Shown piece by piece: positions 17,318 through 24,079 of a DNA stretch of 64,000 bases. The number at the start of each line of letters is the position of its first letter. Position 1 is the first letter of the stretch. Location: positions 62,001 to 126,000 of the forward strand of contig CACJJI010000002.1 of NCBI GenBank assembly GCA_902593675.1, read 5' to 3'. Source of the stretch: an uncultured SAR86 cluster bacterium (lineage in GTDB: Bacteria > Pseudomonadota > Gammaproteobacteria > Magnimaribacterales > D2472). Under the pieces are notes generated by a model. It did no database searches, was not told the origin of the DNA, and worked only from the letters and a program-made list of their open reading frames with translations. A program made the position numbers and the translations under genes.

Positions 17318-18052
17318 ATGAAATATTTATTGACTCTCGTTGGTTTGATAAGCATGCCATCATTTGCTTCAACAGGTGATCTTCAAACCAGTGATTTGAC
17401 GGGTATTTCCTTTTGGCTTGTAACTGCAGCTATGCTTGCAGCTACTGTATTCTTTTTCGCAGAAAGAGATAATGTCGAAGGTAAGTGGAAAACATCTTTA
17501 TCAGTAGCAGGTTTAGTTACTGGTGTTGCATTCTGGCACTATCTCTATATGAGAGGTGTTTGGGTAGACACTGGGACATCGCCTACTGTATACAGATATA
17601 TTGACTGGTTAATTACAGTTCCGCTTCAAGTAATTGAATTCTATTTAATTCTTAGAGTGTGTACGAATGTTTCTTCAGGTTTATTCTGGAAACTATTAGG
17701 TGCTTCTGTAGTTATGCTAGTTGCTGGTTTCATGGGTGAAACAGGCTCTAATGCAATGATTTGCTTTGTTGTAGGAATGGCGGCTTGGTTATACATCATA
17801 TATGAAGTCTTTACAGGAGAAGCTGGAAAGTTAAATGCTTCTAGCGGCAATGCTGCTGCACAACAAGCATTCAGCACAATCAGACTAATTGTAACCGTTG
17901 GTTGGGCGATATATCCTATTGGATATTTCCTCGGAATGGGAGCTAATCCTGATATGGCTAATGCTAACCTTATCTATAACCTTGCAGATTTTCTTAACAA
18001 AATCGCATTTGGTTTAGCTATTTGGGCTGCTGCAGTTAGCGACAAAGAGTAA
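17318..18052 (+). CDS. proteorhodopsin, blue-absorbing type
   Basis: 244 residues: signal peptide MKYLLTLVGLISMPSFAS and seven transmembrane helices. Key residues are all present. His74 (AFWHYLYMRG) and Asp96, the Schiff-base counterion (RYIDWL), are there. So are Glu107, the proton donor (EFYLIL), and Lys228, the retinal-binding lysine (DFLNKIAFG). This is therefore a light-driven outward proton pump of the inner membrane, not a Na+ or Cl- pump. The spectral-tuning position is Gln104 (VPLQVIEFY), as in blue-absorbing forms; green forms have Leu. A strong ribosome site AAGGAGTG precedes the ATG and a strong terminator follows. No retinal-synthesis genes are in this window. tRNA genes flank it on both sides. 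Confidence 0.98.
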   Translation: MKYLLTLVGLISMPSFASTGDLQTSDLTGISFWLVTAAMLAATVFFFAERDNVEGKWKTSLSVAGLVTGVAFWHYLYMRGVWVDTGTSPTVYRYIDWLITVPLQVIEFYLILRVCTNVSSGLFWKLLGASVVMLVAGFMGETGSNAMICFVVGMAAWLYIIYEVFTGEAGKLNASSGNAAAQQAFSTIRLIVTVGWAIYPIGYFLGMGANPDMANANLIYNLADFLNKIAFGLAIWAAAVSDKE

Positions 18053-18070
18053 TTATTTATTCTGTAAAAA

Positions 18071-18098
18071 AGCCCGGAAAGTTCCGGGCTTTTTTTTA
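18071..18098 (+). terminator. intrinsic terminator of the proteorhodopsin gene
   Basis: A 9-bp stem AGCCCGGAA/TTCCGGGCT with a two-base spacer is followed by TTTTTTTA, beginning 18 bp after the proteorhodopsin stop. An A-run precedes the stem, so it may also stop transcription coming from the opposite strand. Confidence 0.9.
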
Positions 18099-18104
18099 TC
18101 TGTT

Positions 18105-18180
18105 TGGTGGGTGATGACAGGCTCGAACTGCCGACCCTCTCGGTGTAAACGAGATGCTCTCCCAACTGAGCTAATCACCC
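18105..18180 (-). tRNA. tRNA-Val (anticodon TAC)
   Basis: The reverse complement gives acceptor GGGTGAT/ATCACCC, D-arm GCTCAGTTGGGAGAGC, anticodon stem TCTCG/CGAGA with loop TTTACAC (anticodon TAC), T-arm GTTCGAGCC, discriminator A and encoded CCA. Confidence 0.95.
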
Positions 18181-18185
18181 AATAT

Positions 18186-18596
18186 TTAAAATAATGCCTT
18201 AAGTTGATCTTCCATGCTTTGGTAATCCCAAAAGGCCCGTAATGATACTATTTTATCGCTTGAATTTACACGGTAAATTACAATCATTTTTGTTTCTATT
18301 TTGATATCTCCAACTATATTCACTATTTCTGCGTAGTTAGCGCACTCCTCTGCGCACGGAATTGACTCTAAAATATTAAATTCTATATTGCCATTGGCAA
18401 TGACTGTGTCATAAAACTTTTCAATTGCAGCAATCCCTTTGTGGCCATAACCCTCTGGGTCTAATGGACTTTTACCAATTGGATCTTGAACTATGGCATC
18501 TTTATCAAACAAAGCTAACCAGTTTTTTTTATCTTTTGCTACAGCATAATCTCGTGAGAGAAAGCCGAGCTCTTGCGCTTTAGTTTTGGGTTTCAT
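18186..18596 (-). CDS. SnoaL-like / ketosteroid-isomerase-like protein
   Basis: 136 residues. An N-terminal helix (LGFLSRDYAVAKDKKNWLALF) is followed by DAIVQDPIG, GHKGIAAIEKFYDTVI and a beta-sheet ending IVSLRAFWDYQSMEDQ. This is the NTF2/SnoaL pattern of nuclear-receptor-like and steroid-isomerase-like proteins; the DxIVQDPIG segment resembles members annotated as ketosteroid isomerase related. It overlaps the end of the upstream EamA transporter gene by 17 bp and so is part of the same transcript. The reaction is not known. Confidence 0.72.
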   Translation of the reverse strand: MKPKTKAQELGFLSRDYAVAKDKKNWLALFDKDAIVQDPIGKSPLDPEGYGHKGIAAIEKFYDTVIANGNIEFNILESIPCAEECANYAEIVNIVGDIKIETKMIVIYRVNSSDKIVSLRAFWDYQSMEDQLKALF

Positions 18597-19488
18597 TTTT
18601 TAACTCCATTGTGGGCTGAATTTCTAATCTAGCAAAATATATACCAAGCAATGCAAGGATAACAAAGCTTAATTGAATAAAATTTAGGTATTCATAAAAT
18701 ACTATAGCTCCAAAAATAGTTGCAATGATTGGCTGCATTAGCAAACCAATAGATCCAAGGGAAGCTTTGATCTTTGGTAAACTGTAAGTAATAAAAAACT
18801 GGCCTCCGACTTGGCACAAAATAGCCATTGCTAATAAATTATAAAATTGTACTGATGAGCTTGGTAAAAAATCTCTTGATTCAAACAAAGCAAATATTAA
18901 CCCAAACATTCCAGTGAAGAGTGTGGTGTAGAAAATTATATTAATTGAGCTCTCTTCTCCTAATCTAGAAATAATTAATAAGTAGGTGGCGTATAAGAAT
19001 GCTGCCATCAAAGCAATTCCATCTCCCATTAAGGCTCCTTCAGTTTTAATGTTTGAAAAATATATAAGTCCTATTACTCCGACAAAAGTTAAAATAAAAG
19101 ACAAGACAAATTGTTTGGAAATTGATTCTTTGAATACCAAGACAGCAAAGATCACCATATAAATCGAGGCGGTATTTACAAAAATCGTTGCATTAGCCAC
19201 AGAAGTAAACTCCAAACTCCAATGCCAAGAGCTCATATCCCCTGCAAATGCTAGTGAGGCAACTAGTACTAGAAACAAATGCTTACGGTTTTTTAGCTTA
19301 AACGCTTTAGAGCCGTTGTAATAAAAGTTTATAAGAGCTAAAAATGGAAGAGCTAAGAACATTCGATAGCATAAGTTCCATGAAGGTGATAACTCACTCC
19401 ATCTTACAAACAATGGAGCCAGTCCAATGAGGCTTCCTCCAAGACACAGGATAAAAAAATTCTGCGCTGACTTTAATTGTGATGACAT
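18580..19488 (-). CDS. EamA/DMT family transporter
   Basis: About 302 residues with ten transmembrane helices arranged as two EamA repeats: LGGSLIGLAPLFVRWSEL opens the first and GDGIALMAAFLYATYLLI the second. The drug/metabolite family exports small metabolites across the inner membrane; the substrate is not evident. I take the ATG at 19488 rather than the TTG one codon upstream. Its start overlaps or abuts the divergent xseA start, so the promoters of the two must lie inside each other's coding regions. Confidence 0.88.
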   Translation of the reverse strand: MSSQLKSAQNFFILCLGGSLIGLAPLFVRWSELSPSWNLCYRMFLALPFLALINFYYNGSKAFKLKNRKHLFLVLVASLAFAGDMSSWHWSLEFTSVANATIFVNTASIYMVIFAVLVFKESISKQFVLSFILTFVGVIGLIYFSNIKTEGALMGDGIALMAAFLYATYLLIISRLGEESSINIIFYTTLFTGMFGLIFALFESRDFLPSSSVQFYNLLAMAILCQVGGQFFITYSLPKIKASLGSIGLLMQPIIATIFGAIVFYEYLNFIQLSFVILALLGIYFARLEIQPTMELKNETQN

Positions 19489-19505
19489 CAATATATACTT
19501 CTTTT

Positions 19506-20867
19506 ATGTGTGCTGACATTGTAAAACAAGGAGATGAAATTATCTCTGTAGGACAGCTCAACCAACAGGCAAAAAAACTTTTAGAAAATCAATTCAGAGG
19601 TGTTTCTGTCCTAGGAGAAATTTCAAACATAGCTCGCCCCTCCTCTGGGCACATTTACTTTACTTTAAAAGATGAAGAAGGTGCCATTCGCTGTGCCATG
19701 TTTAGAAATCAAAATTTAAGATTAAATTTCGATCCGCAAAATGGCGATCAATGCATTTTAAAAGGACAGGTAAGTCTCTATGCCCCTCGCGGAGACTATC
19801 AATTAATTGTTAGTTCGATGCAGCCTGCAGGAGCTGGAAATCTGATGCATCAATTTGAAGAGCTCAAGAAAAGATTAGACGCCGAAGGTCTTTTTGCTCA
19901 AGAAATAAAAAAGGAGATCCCCGCTCAACCTAAACATATTGGAGTTATAACCTCTGAATCTACAGCAGCATTTCAAGATATTCTCTCCACCATTCAAAGA
20001 CGCGCCCCGATCAGTCAAGTATCTTTAATCCCCGCAACGGTTCAAGGTGATACTGCCCCTAAGACCTTAATTGATGCTTTGCAAAGTACGTTGAATTACA
20101 ACAACCTAAATCCTGAAAATGCTTTTGATGTGATTTTGATATGTCGAGGGGGAGGATCAATTGAAGACTTATGGGCGTTTAATAACGAGAGTCTTGCAAG
20201 AGAAATATTTGACTACCCTCTGCCTATAATTTCTGGAGTTGGGCACGAGATTGATTTTACCATTACAGATTTTGTTGCTGATCTCAGGGCTCCTACTCCA
20301 ACAGCAGCTGCTGAACTTGTTACAGAATATTATTTTCAACTTAAAGACAGGCTAGGAGAATGGAAAGCAACCCTTGGTCATTTATTGCAAGCAAGATTAA
20401 CTGAAAAATCTCAGGCAATTCTCTTTGCCTCACAAAATTTAAAAAGTCCAATCATGATGTTGAAGGAACAATCTCAATCTCTTGATAACGTTGAGATTCG
20501 TCTTACCAATATGATGCAAAATATTATGAGTGGTGCCAAGCAAGACTTCCAATTGGCTGCGACTCAAATTTATCAATCAAGCGCACTGCAAAGATTTGGC
20601 AAATATGAAGATCGCCTGAAAAATAATCTCTACTCATTGAATTCTCAAATAAAAAATTTAATTGATAAGAAAAAATTAATGCTGGCAAGCTTTAACTCTA
20701 ATCTGAAAGCAATTAGTCCTCTGGCTGTTCTTGATAGAGGCTATGCCATAGTCATGAATGAAAATGGCCAAGCCTTAAAATCCTCAAAGGACCTTAAGGT
20801 TGGTGAAAGTGTGACTGCTCGTCTTGCAGATGGAGGGTTTAGTGCAAATGTTTCAAAAAAAGATTAA
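19506..20867 (+). CDS. xseA: exodeoxyribonuclease VII large subunit
   Basis: About 453 residues. It has an N-terminal OB fold (VSVLGEISNIARPSSGHIYFTL), then the catalytic domain with IGVITSESTAAFQDILSTIQRR and ICRGGGSIEDLWAFNNESLAR. HEIDFTITDFVADLRAPTPTAAAE and a long coiled-coil C-terminal region follow. It degrades single-stranded DNA together with XseB. I favour the ATG at 19506 because the distance to the conserved SVGQLNQ matches the family; the ORF track begins upstream at a GTG, and an ATG at 19482 is also possible. xseB is not in the window. The 3' end overlaps the M23 peptidase gene. Confidence 0.95.
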   Translation: MCADIVKQGDEIISVGQLNQQAKKLLENQFRGVSVLGEISNIARPSSGHIYFTLKDEEGAIRCAMFRNQNLRLNFDPQNGDQCILKGQVSLYAPRGDYQLIVSSMQPAGAGNLMHQFEELKKRLDAEGLFAQEIKKEIPAQPKHIGVITSESTAAFQDILSTIQRRAPISQVSLIPATVQGDTAPKTLIDALQSTLNYNNLNPENAFDVILICRGGGSIEDLWAFNNESLAREIFDYPLPIISGVGHEIDFTITDFVADLRAPTPTAAAELVTEYYFQLKDRLGEWKATLGHLLQARLTEKSQAILFASQNLKSPIMMLKEQSQSLDNVEIRLTNMMQNIMSGAKQDFQLAATQIYQSSALQRFGKYEDRLKNNLYSLNSQIKNLIDKKKLMLASFNSNLKAISPLAVLDRGYAIVMNENGQALKSSKDLKVGESVTARLADGGFSANVSKKD

Positions 20868-21645
20868 GGGCTTAAGCCTGCTAACATTCTTTAGCTTGGT
20901 AAGCATGCAAACTTTTGCAAATGGTTTATTCGAGGGTCAGAGTGGAGAAATCATATCAATTCCAGCCGCAGCTCAAGAAACATCTGATGTCCTAATTTTT
21001 AAAACTTCTTCAGGGGCAAAGCAATTGGTAAGCCTACCTTTCGTAAAACAAGATCTTGTGATTACCAGACACCATGTAGATGTAAAAGTAAATTGGGTGA
21101 ACTTTGGAGAGTCGAGAATTACTATTGCCGATGAAAGCAAGGTTACCTTAAGCAAAGAAGATCAAGCTAGAGCAAATAAAGAGGCCATAGAAATTAGAAC
21201 TGCCTTAAGCAATTCTACAAGAGAGATTACTCCTTCTTTTGATTTTGTCGCTCCGGTTCCAGGAATTGTGACATCACCATTCGGTAAGCAAAGATTTGTA
21301 AATGGGCTACCTAGATCAGCTCATCTGGCTCTAGATCTTCGCGGGAGTGTTGGGACGCCCATTGTTGCTCCACTTAAAGGTAAGGTGGTTTTAGTTGGTG
21401 ATTATTTTTATACCGGTTTAACTTTGATCCTTGACCATGGATATGGTCTGTTTTCGTCTTATGCACATATGAGCGAGATCAAAGTAAGGCTCGGTGATTT
21501 AGTAGAGCAATCTTATGAGATAGGTTTGGTCGGAGCCACCGGTCGAGTTACAGGACCTCACCTTCACTGGACGGTTTATTTTGATGGAAATAAAGTGAAC
21601 CCAGAGTCTTTAATTCAAGACGGGTATTTAAACTCCATTTTGTAA
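20848..21645 (+). CDS. M23 (LytM) family metallopeptidase
   Basis: About 265 residues from the ATG at 20848, giving a clean signal peptide MFQKKIKGLSLLTFFSLVSMQTFA; the ORF-track start lies eight codons upstream. The C-terminal LytM domain has the zinc ligands in AHLALDLRG (His, Asp) and the paired histidines in GPHLHWTVYFDGNKVNPE, plus YAHMSEIKVRLGD. It should cut peptidoglycan cross-links in the periplasm or activate amidases. The gene overlaps the xseA end by 20 bp and the convergent thioredoxin-like gene by 18 bp. Confidence 0.9.
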   Translation: MFQKKIKGLSLLTFFSLVSMQTFANGLFEGQSGEIISIPAAAQETSDVLIFKTSSGAKQLVSLPFVKQDLVITRHHVDVKVNWVNFGESRITIADESKVTLSKEDQARANKEAIEIRTALSNSTREITPSFDFVAPVPGIVTSPFGKQRFVNGLPRSAHLALDLRGSVGTPIVAPLKGKVVLVGDYFYTGLTLILDHGYGLFSSYAHMSEIKVRLGDLVEQSYEIGLVGATGRVTGPHLHWTVYFDGNKVNPESLIQDGYLNSIL

Positions 21646-22080
21646 GTCTTTGTATACCAATGACAAACTTGCCTCATCCTGAGGTTTTAAACTAGCAAAA
21701 ACAATCTCTCCAGTTGGTGAGATAAAATAAGTTGCTGGAAGCGTTTTGGGGGTTTGAATGCCCCACACAGTTTTTGGGTGAGTGATAATGGAGGGATAGG
21801 TAATACCAAATTTTTTAATTTGCGGTCTCAAATCCTCAGCCTCAAGTCGATCAAAATTAAATGCAAAAACCTCAACCTCAGGATGCTTTTTTGAAAAAGA
21901 AACTATTTCGGGTATTTCTTTTATGCAGGGCGGACACCAATCTGCCCAATAATTTACCAAAACCCACTTACCGCTCAAGCTGGATGAAAAGATTGGCCTT
22001 GAATCGAAAATTTCCACATCTCCCTTCTCACAAGAAACTAGAAAAAGACAAAATAAAGTTAATGGTAATTTAAATTTCAT
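21628..22080 (-). CDS. TlpA-like thioredoxin-fold lipoprotein
   Basis: 150 residues. The signal peptide ends in the lipobox LFLVSC, so Cys17 should be acylated and the protein membrane-anchored. The thioredoxin fold has the active site NYWADWCPPCIKEIPEIV and the cis-proline region LPATYFISPTGEIVF. It resembles TlpA/ResA reductants that keep periplasmic or cytochrome thiols reduced. It is divergent from wrbA with about 29 bp between the starts. Confidence 0.88.
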   Translation of the reverse strand: MKFKLPLTLFCLFLVSCEKGDVEIFDSRPIFSSSLSGKWVLVNYWADWCPPCIKEIPEIVSFSKKHPEVEVFAFNFDRLEAEDLRPQIKKFGITYPSIITHPKTVWGIQTPKTLPATYFISPTGEIVFASLKPQDEASLSLVYKDLQNGV

Positions 22081-22109
22081 GTTTTATAGTATTGCAAAAG
22101 GAAACTATT

Positions 22110-22703
22110 ATGCATCAAAAATATCTTCTTATCTTATTTTATTCAGCGACGGGGGCTGTAAAGAATTTGGCTCATGCTATAGCTGATGGCGCAGAAAAAA
22201 AAGGGCTTGAAGTAAAGATAAGGACAGTTCCAAAAGTTTCCACTGTAGCGGAAGCTACCGAGGCAAATTTGCCAGATAAGGGAGAAATTTACTGCACAAA
22301 AGAAGATCTTGTTAATTGCTCTGGAATGGCGCTTGGCTCACCAACCAGATTTGGCTCTATGGCAGCCCCACTCAAATATTTCTTGGATTCAACAGGAGAT
22401 GTATGGTCTAACCATGAATTAGAAAATAAGCCTGGTTGTGTTTTTACCTCAACAGGATCTCAACATGGCGGTCAAGAAATTACTCTGTTTAATCTAATGA
22501 CTTACATGTTGCATCAAGGCATGATTTTTGTTGGCTCCCCCTATTCCATCCCCGAGCTTAACAGCACCAAAAGTGGCGGCACTCCATATGGACCATCTCA
22601 TGTAGCCAACACAAATAAATCTGGAGGTTTGACTCCAGATGAAAAAGAAATAGCTATTGTATCGGGTGCTCGAATTGCAGAGCTTATACTAAAATTAAAA
22701 TGA
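22110..22703 (+). CDS. wrbA: NAD(P)H:quinone oxidoreductase, WrbA type
   Basis: About 197 residues from the ATG at 22110, which has a good ribosome site (AAAAGGAAA); the ORF track starts at an upstream TTG. The flavodoxin-like fold shows YSATGAVKNLAHAIADG near the N-terminus, the FMN-contacting GSPTRFGSMAAPLKYFLD and FTSTGSQHGGQEITLF. It carries out two-electron quinone reduction, protecting against redox cycling. It overlaps the DUF2069 gene by 4 bp (ATGA), a pairing common in gammaproteobacteria. Confidence 0.94.
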   Translation: MHQKYLLILFYSATGAVKNLAHAIADGAEKKGLEVKIRTVPKVSTVAEATEANLPDKGEIYCTKEDLVNCSGMALGSPTRFGSMAAPLKYFLDSTGDVWSNHELENKPGCVFTSTGSQHGGQEITLFNLMTYMLHQGMIFVGSPYSIPELNSTKSGGTPYGPSHVANTNKSGGLTPDEKEIAIVSGARIAELILKLK

Positions 22704-23026
22704 ATCTTAGAAAAAGCTTCCTAATGTTGATCAGTGCTCTGCTTATAACGCATTTATTGCAAGGACTATTAGTAGGGACTCCTTTAATAGGTATATTTAT
22801 TTGGTCGCTACCTCTAATAATCTTTGGGTATAAAGCTTATAACAGCCCCTCAGCAAAGCTCTATCAAATCTTTGGATTTATTATTTTGATCTACTTTATG
22901 AGCGCATGCCTTATTGTATTTGGTCTGCCAAATGCTAGCTTGTTAAGCTGGTTGGAATTAATTGAAATAGTGGCTCTATTTTTAGTAGCAGTCTACGCTG
23001 CACGCGAACAACTAAATGTAAAGTAA
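22700..23026 (+). CDS. DUF2069 membrane protein
   Basis: 108 residues with three or four transmembrane helices (about residues 7-24, 29-43, 56-74, 82-98) and the characteristic C-terminal VYAAREQLNVK. DUF2069 proteins usually follow wrbA; the start overlaps the wrbA stop here too. Function unknown; the pairing suggests a membrane partner in quinone or redox homeostasis. Confidence 0.8.
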   Translation: MNLRKSFLMLISALLITHLLQGLLVGTPLIGIFIWSLPLIIFGYKAYNSPSAKLYQIFGFIILIYFMSACLIVFGLPNASLLSWLELIEIVALFLVAVYAAREQLNVK

Positions 23027-23058
23027 ACTTGACAGTCAAATAAACTTTACATACTATA

Positions 23059-23150
23059 AAAAATATAACGTTTGCATTTATGGTCTAAAACTCCCTAGAA
23101 GTTCTAAGATCGCATCCTCCATGGTTAAAAAATGCAAACGTTATATTTTT
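23059..23150. repeat. 92-bp element bounded by 21-bp perfect inverted repeats
   Basis: The left arm (23059-23079) and right arm (23130-23150) are exact reverse complements, AAAAATATAACGTTTGCATTT and its complement, around a 50-bp core with a small TAGAAGTTCTA symmetry. It fills most of the gap between the DUF2069 and 23178 genes. The length and lack of coding fit a MITE-like remnant or a long-stem RNA; the T-rich 3' arm could also give weak termination. Confidence 0.8.
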
Positions 23151-23177
23151 ATTAGAATTTTTGGAGAAAAGTAAAAA

Positions 23178-23636
23178 ATGGCAAAAATTGTTCACAAGGG
23201 CATGTGGATTGATATTAAATCACTAAATGCTAAAGACAAGAAAAACTTTTTAACTTCGTTGGCATTTGGTTTCATGGCTTCTATTTTGTGGGGAATGCAT
23301 TTATCGCACATTGGTTTTCTTGGAAATGAGCCAATCACTGACTCATGGATTTCAGAGAACGGACTTCTTTTTATTAGAATTTTAATGATTGTATTTTTTC
23401 TAATAGGAGCATACTTTTATAAAAAATTCTATAGCGCTCAGGATGATTTTTATAAAAGCTATCACAACTTTACCTTTGCTGGTGGTGCCTATGGTTTTTT
23501 AGTGTTTGGCTCGATCTTAACGGTTCTGGCGCCCTATTTTAATTATCAGCCAACTTTTTATGAATTCTTTTTAGCATTTGCAGCTGGAACAGGATTTGGT
23601 GGTTATTACTTTTATAAAAAATATATTGCTGAATAA
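23178..23636 (+). CDS. four-helix membrane protein
   Basis: 152 residues. A basic N-terminus (MAKIVHKGMWIDIKSLNAKDKKN) is followed by four hydrophobic helices, about residues 27-45, 64-81, 98-117 and 127-147. I do not recognise a named family. It begins after the 21-bp inverted-repeat element, with GGAGAAAAG as ribosome site. It is 4 bp upstream of a small HTH regulator, and that gene overlaps another small membrane gene: a compact three-gene unit in which the regulator may control its own membrane partners. Confidence 0.7.
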   Translation: MAKIVHKGMWIDIKSLNAKDKKNFLTSLAFGFMASILWGMHLSHIGFLGNEPITDSWISENGLLFIRILMIVFFLIGAYFYKKFYSAQDDFYKSYHNFTFAGGAYGFLVFGSILTVLAPYFNYQPTFYEFFLAFAAGTGFGGYYFYKKYIAE

Positions 23637-23640
23637 TTGA

Positions 23641-23841
23641 ATGAAAAATAACCTTAAAGAATTGCGCCAAAAAGAGAACATCAGTCAAGATGATCTGGCT
23701 TCAATTCTTAAAGTTAGCAGGCAAACCATAAACTCAATTGAAACAGGAAAGTTTGATCCATCATTAAAATTATTGATGAAGATGACCAAGCACTTTAATG
23801 TTCCATTGGAACAAATATTTATTTACGAGGAAGAAAAATGA
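23641..23841 (+). CDS. small XRE-family HTH regulator (YozG-like)
   Basis: 66 residues, just one helix-turn-helix domain: LKELRQKENISQDDLASIL, VSRQTINSIETGKFDPSL and LKLLMKMTKHFNVPLEQIF. This is the Cro/C1-type fold typical of short stand-alone regulators encoded beside membrane proteins. It probably represses the unit it sits in, though no operator was identified with confidence. Its stop overlaps the next ATG by 4 bp. Confidence 0.9.
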   Translation: MKNNLKELRQKENISQDDLASILKVSRQTINSIETGKFDPSLKLLMKMTKHFNVPLEQIFIYEEEK

Positions 23842-24053
23842 TCACTTTAGTCTTATTAATTATTACTGGGGTAACAATAGCAATTTGTGGAGCTTCAATC
23901 ATTGCTAAAATTTTTGCATTATTTTTTACCCTCCTAGCTTTTATCTTTTCAATGGCTGTGGTGGTATTAACTGTTGCTTTGGTTTTAATTATGCTCTTGA
24001 CAGCATTGATTGGAGCTATCTTTTCAACACTTTTTAGTTTTTTGATCCTTTAA
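23838..24053 (+). CDS. small hydrophobic membrane protein
   Basis: 71 residues, nearly all hydrophobic, forming two or three transmembrane segments (ITLVLLIITGVTIAICGASII; FALFFTLLAFIFSMAVVVLT; LVLIMLLTALIGAIFSTLF) with no charged residue in the C-terminal half. The ATGA overlap with the HTH gene supports that it is translated. Family unknown. Confidence 0.6.
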   Translation: MITLVLLIITGVTIAICGASIIAKIFALFFTLLAFIFSMAVVVLTVALVLIMLLTALIGAIFSTLFSFLIL

Positions 24054-24079
24054 TTTCTTAATCACTCTGGAGAATATCT

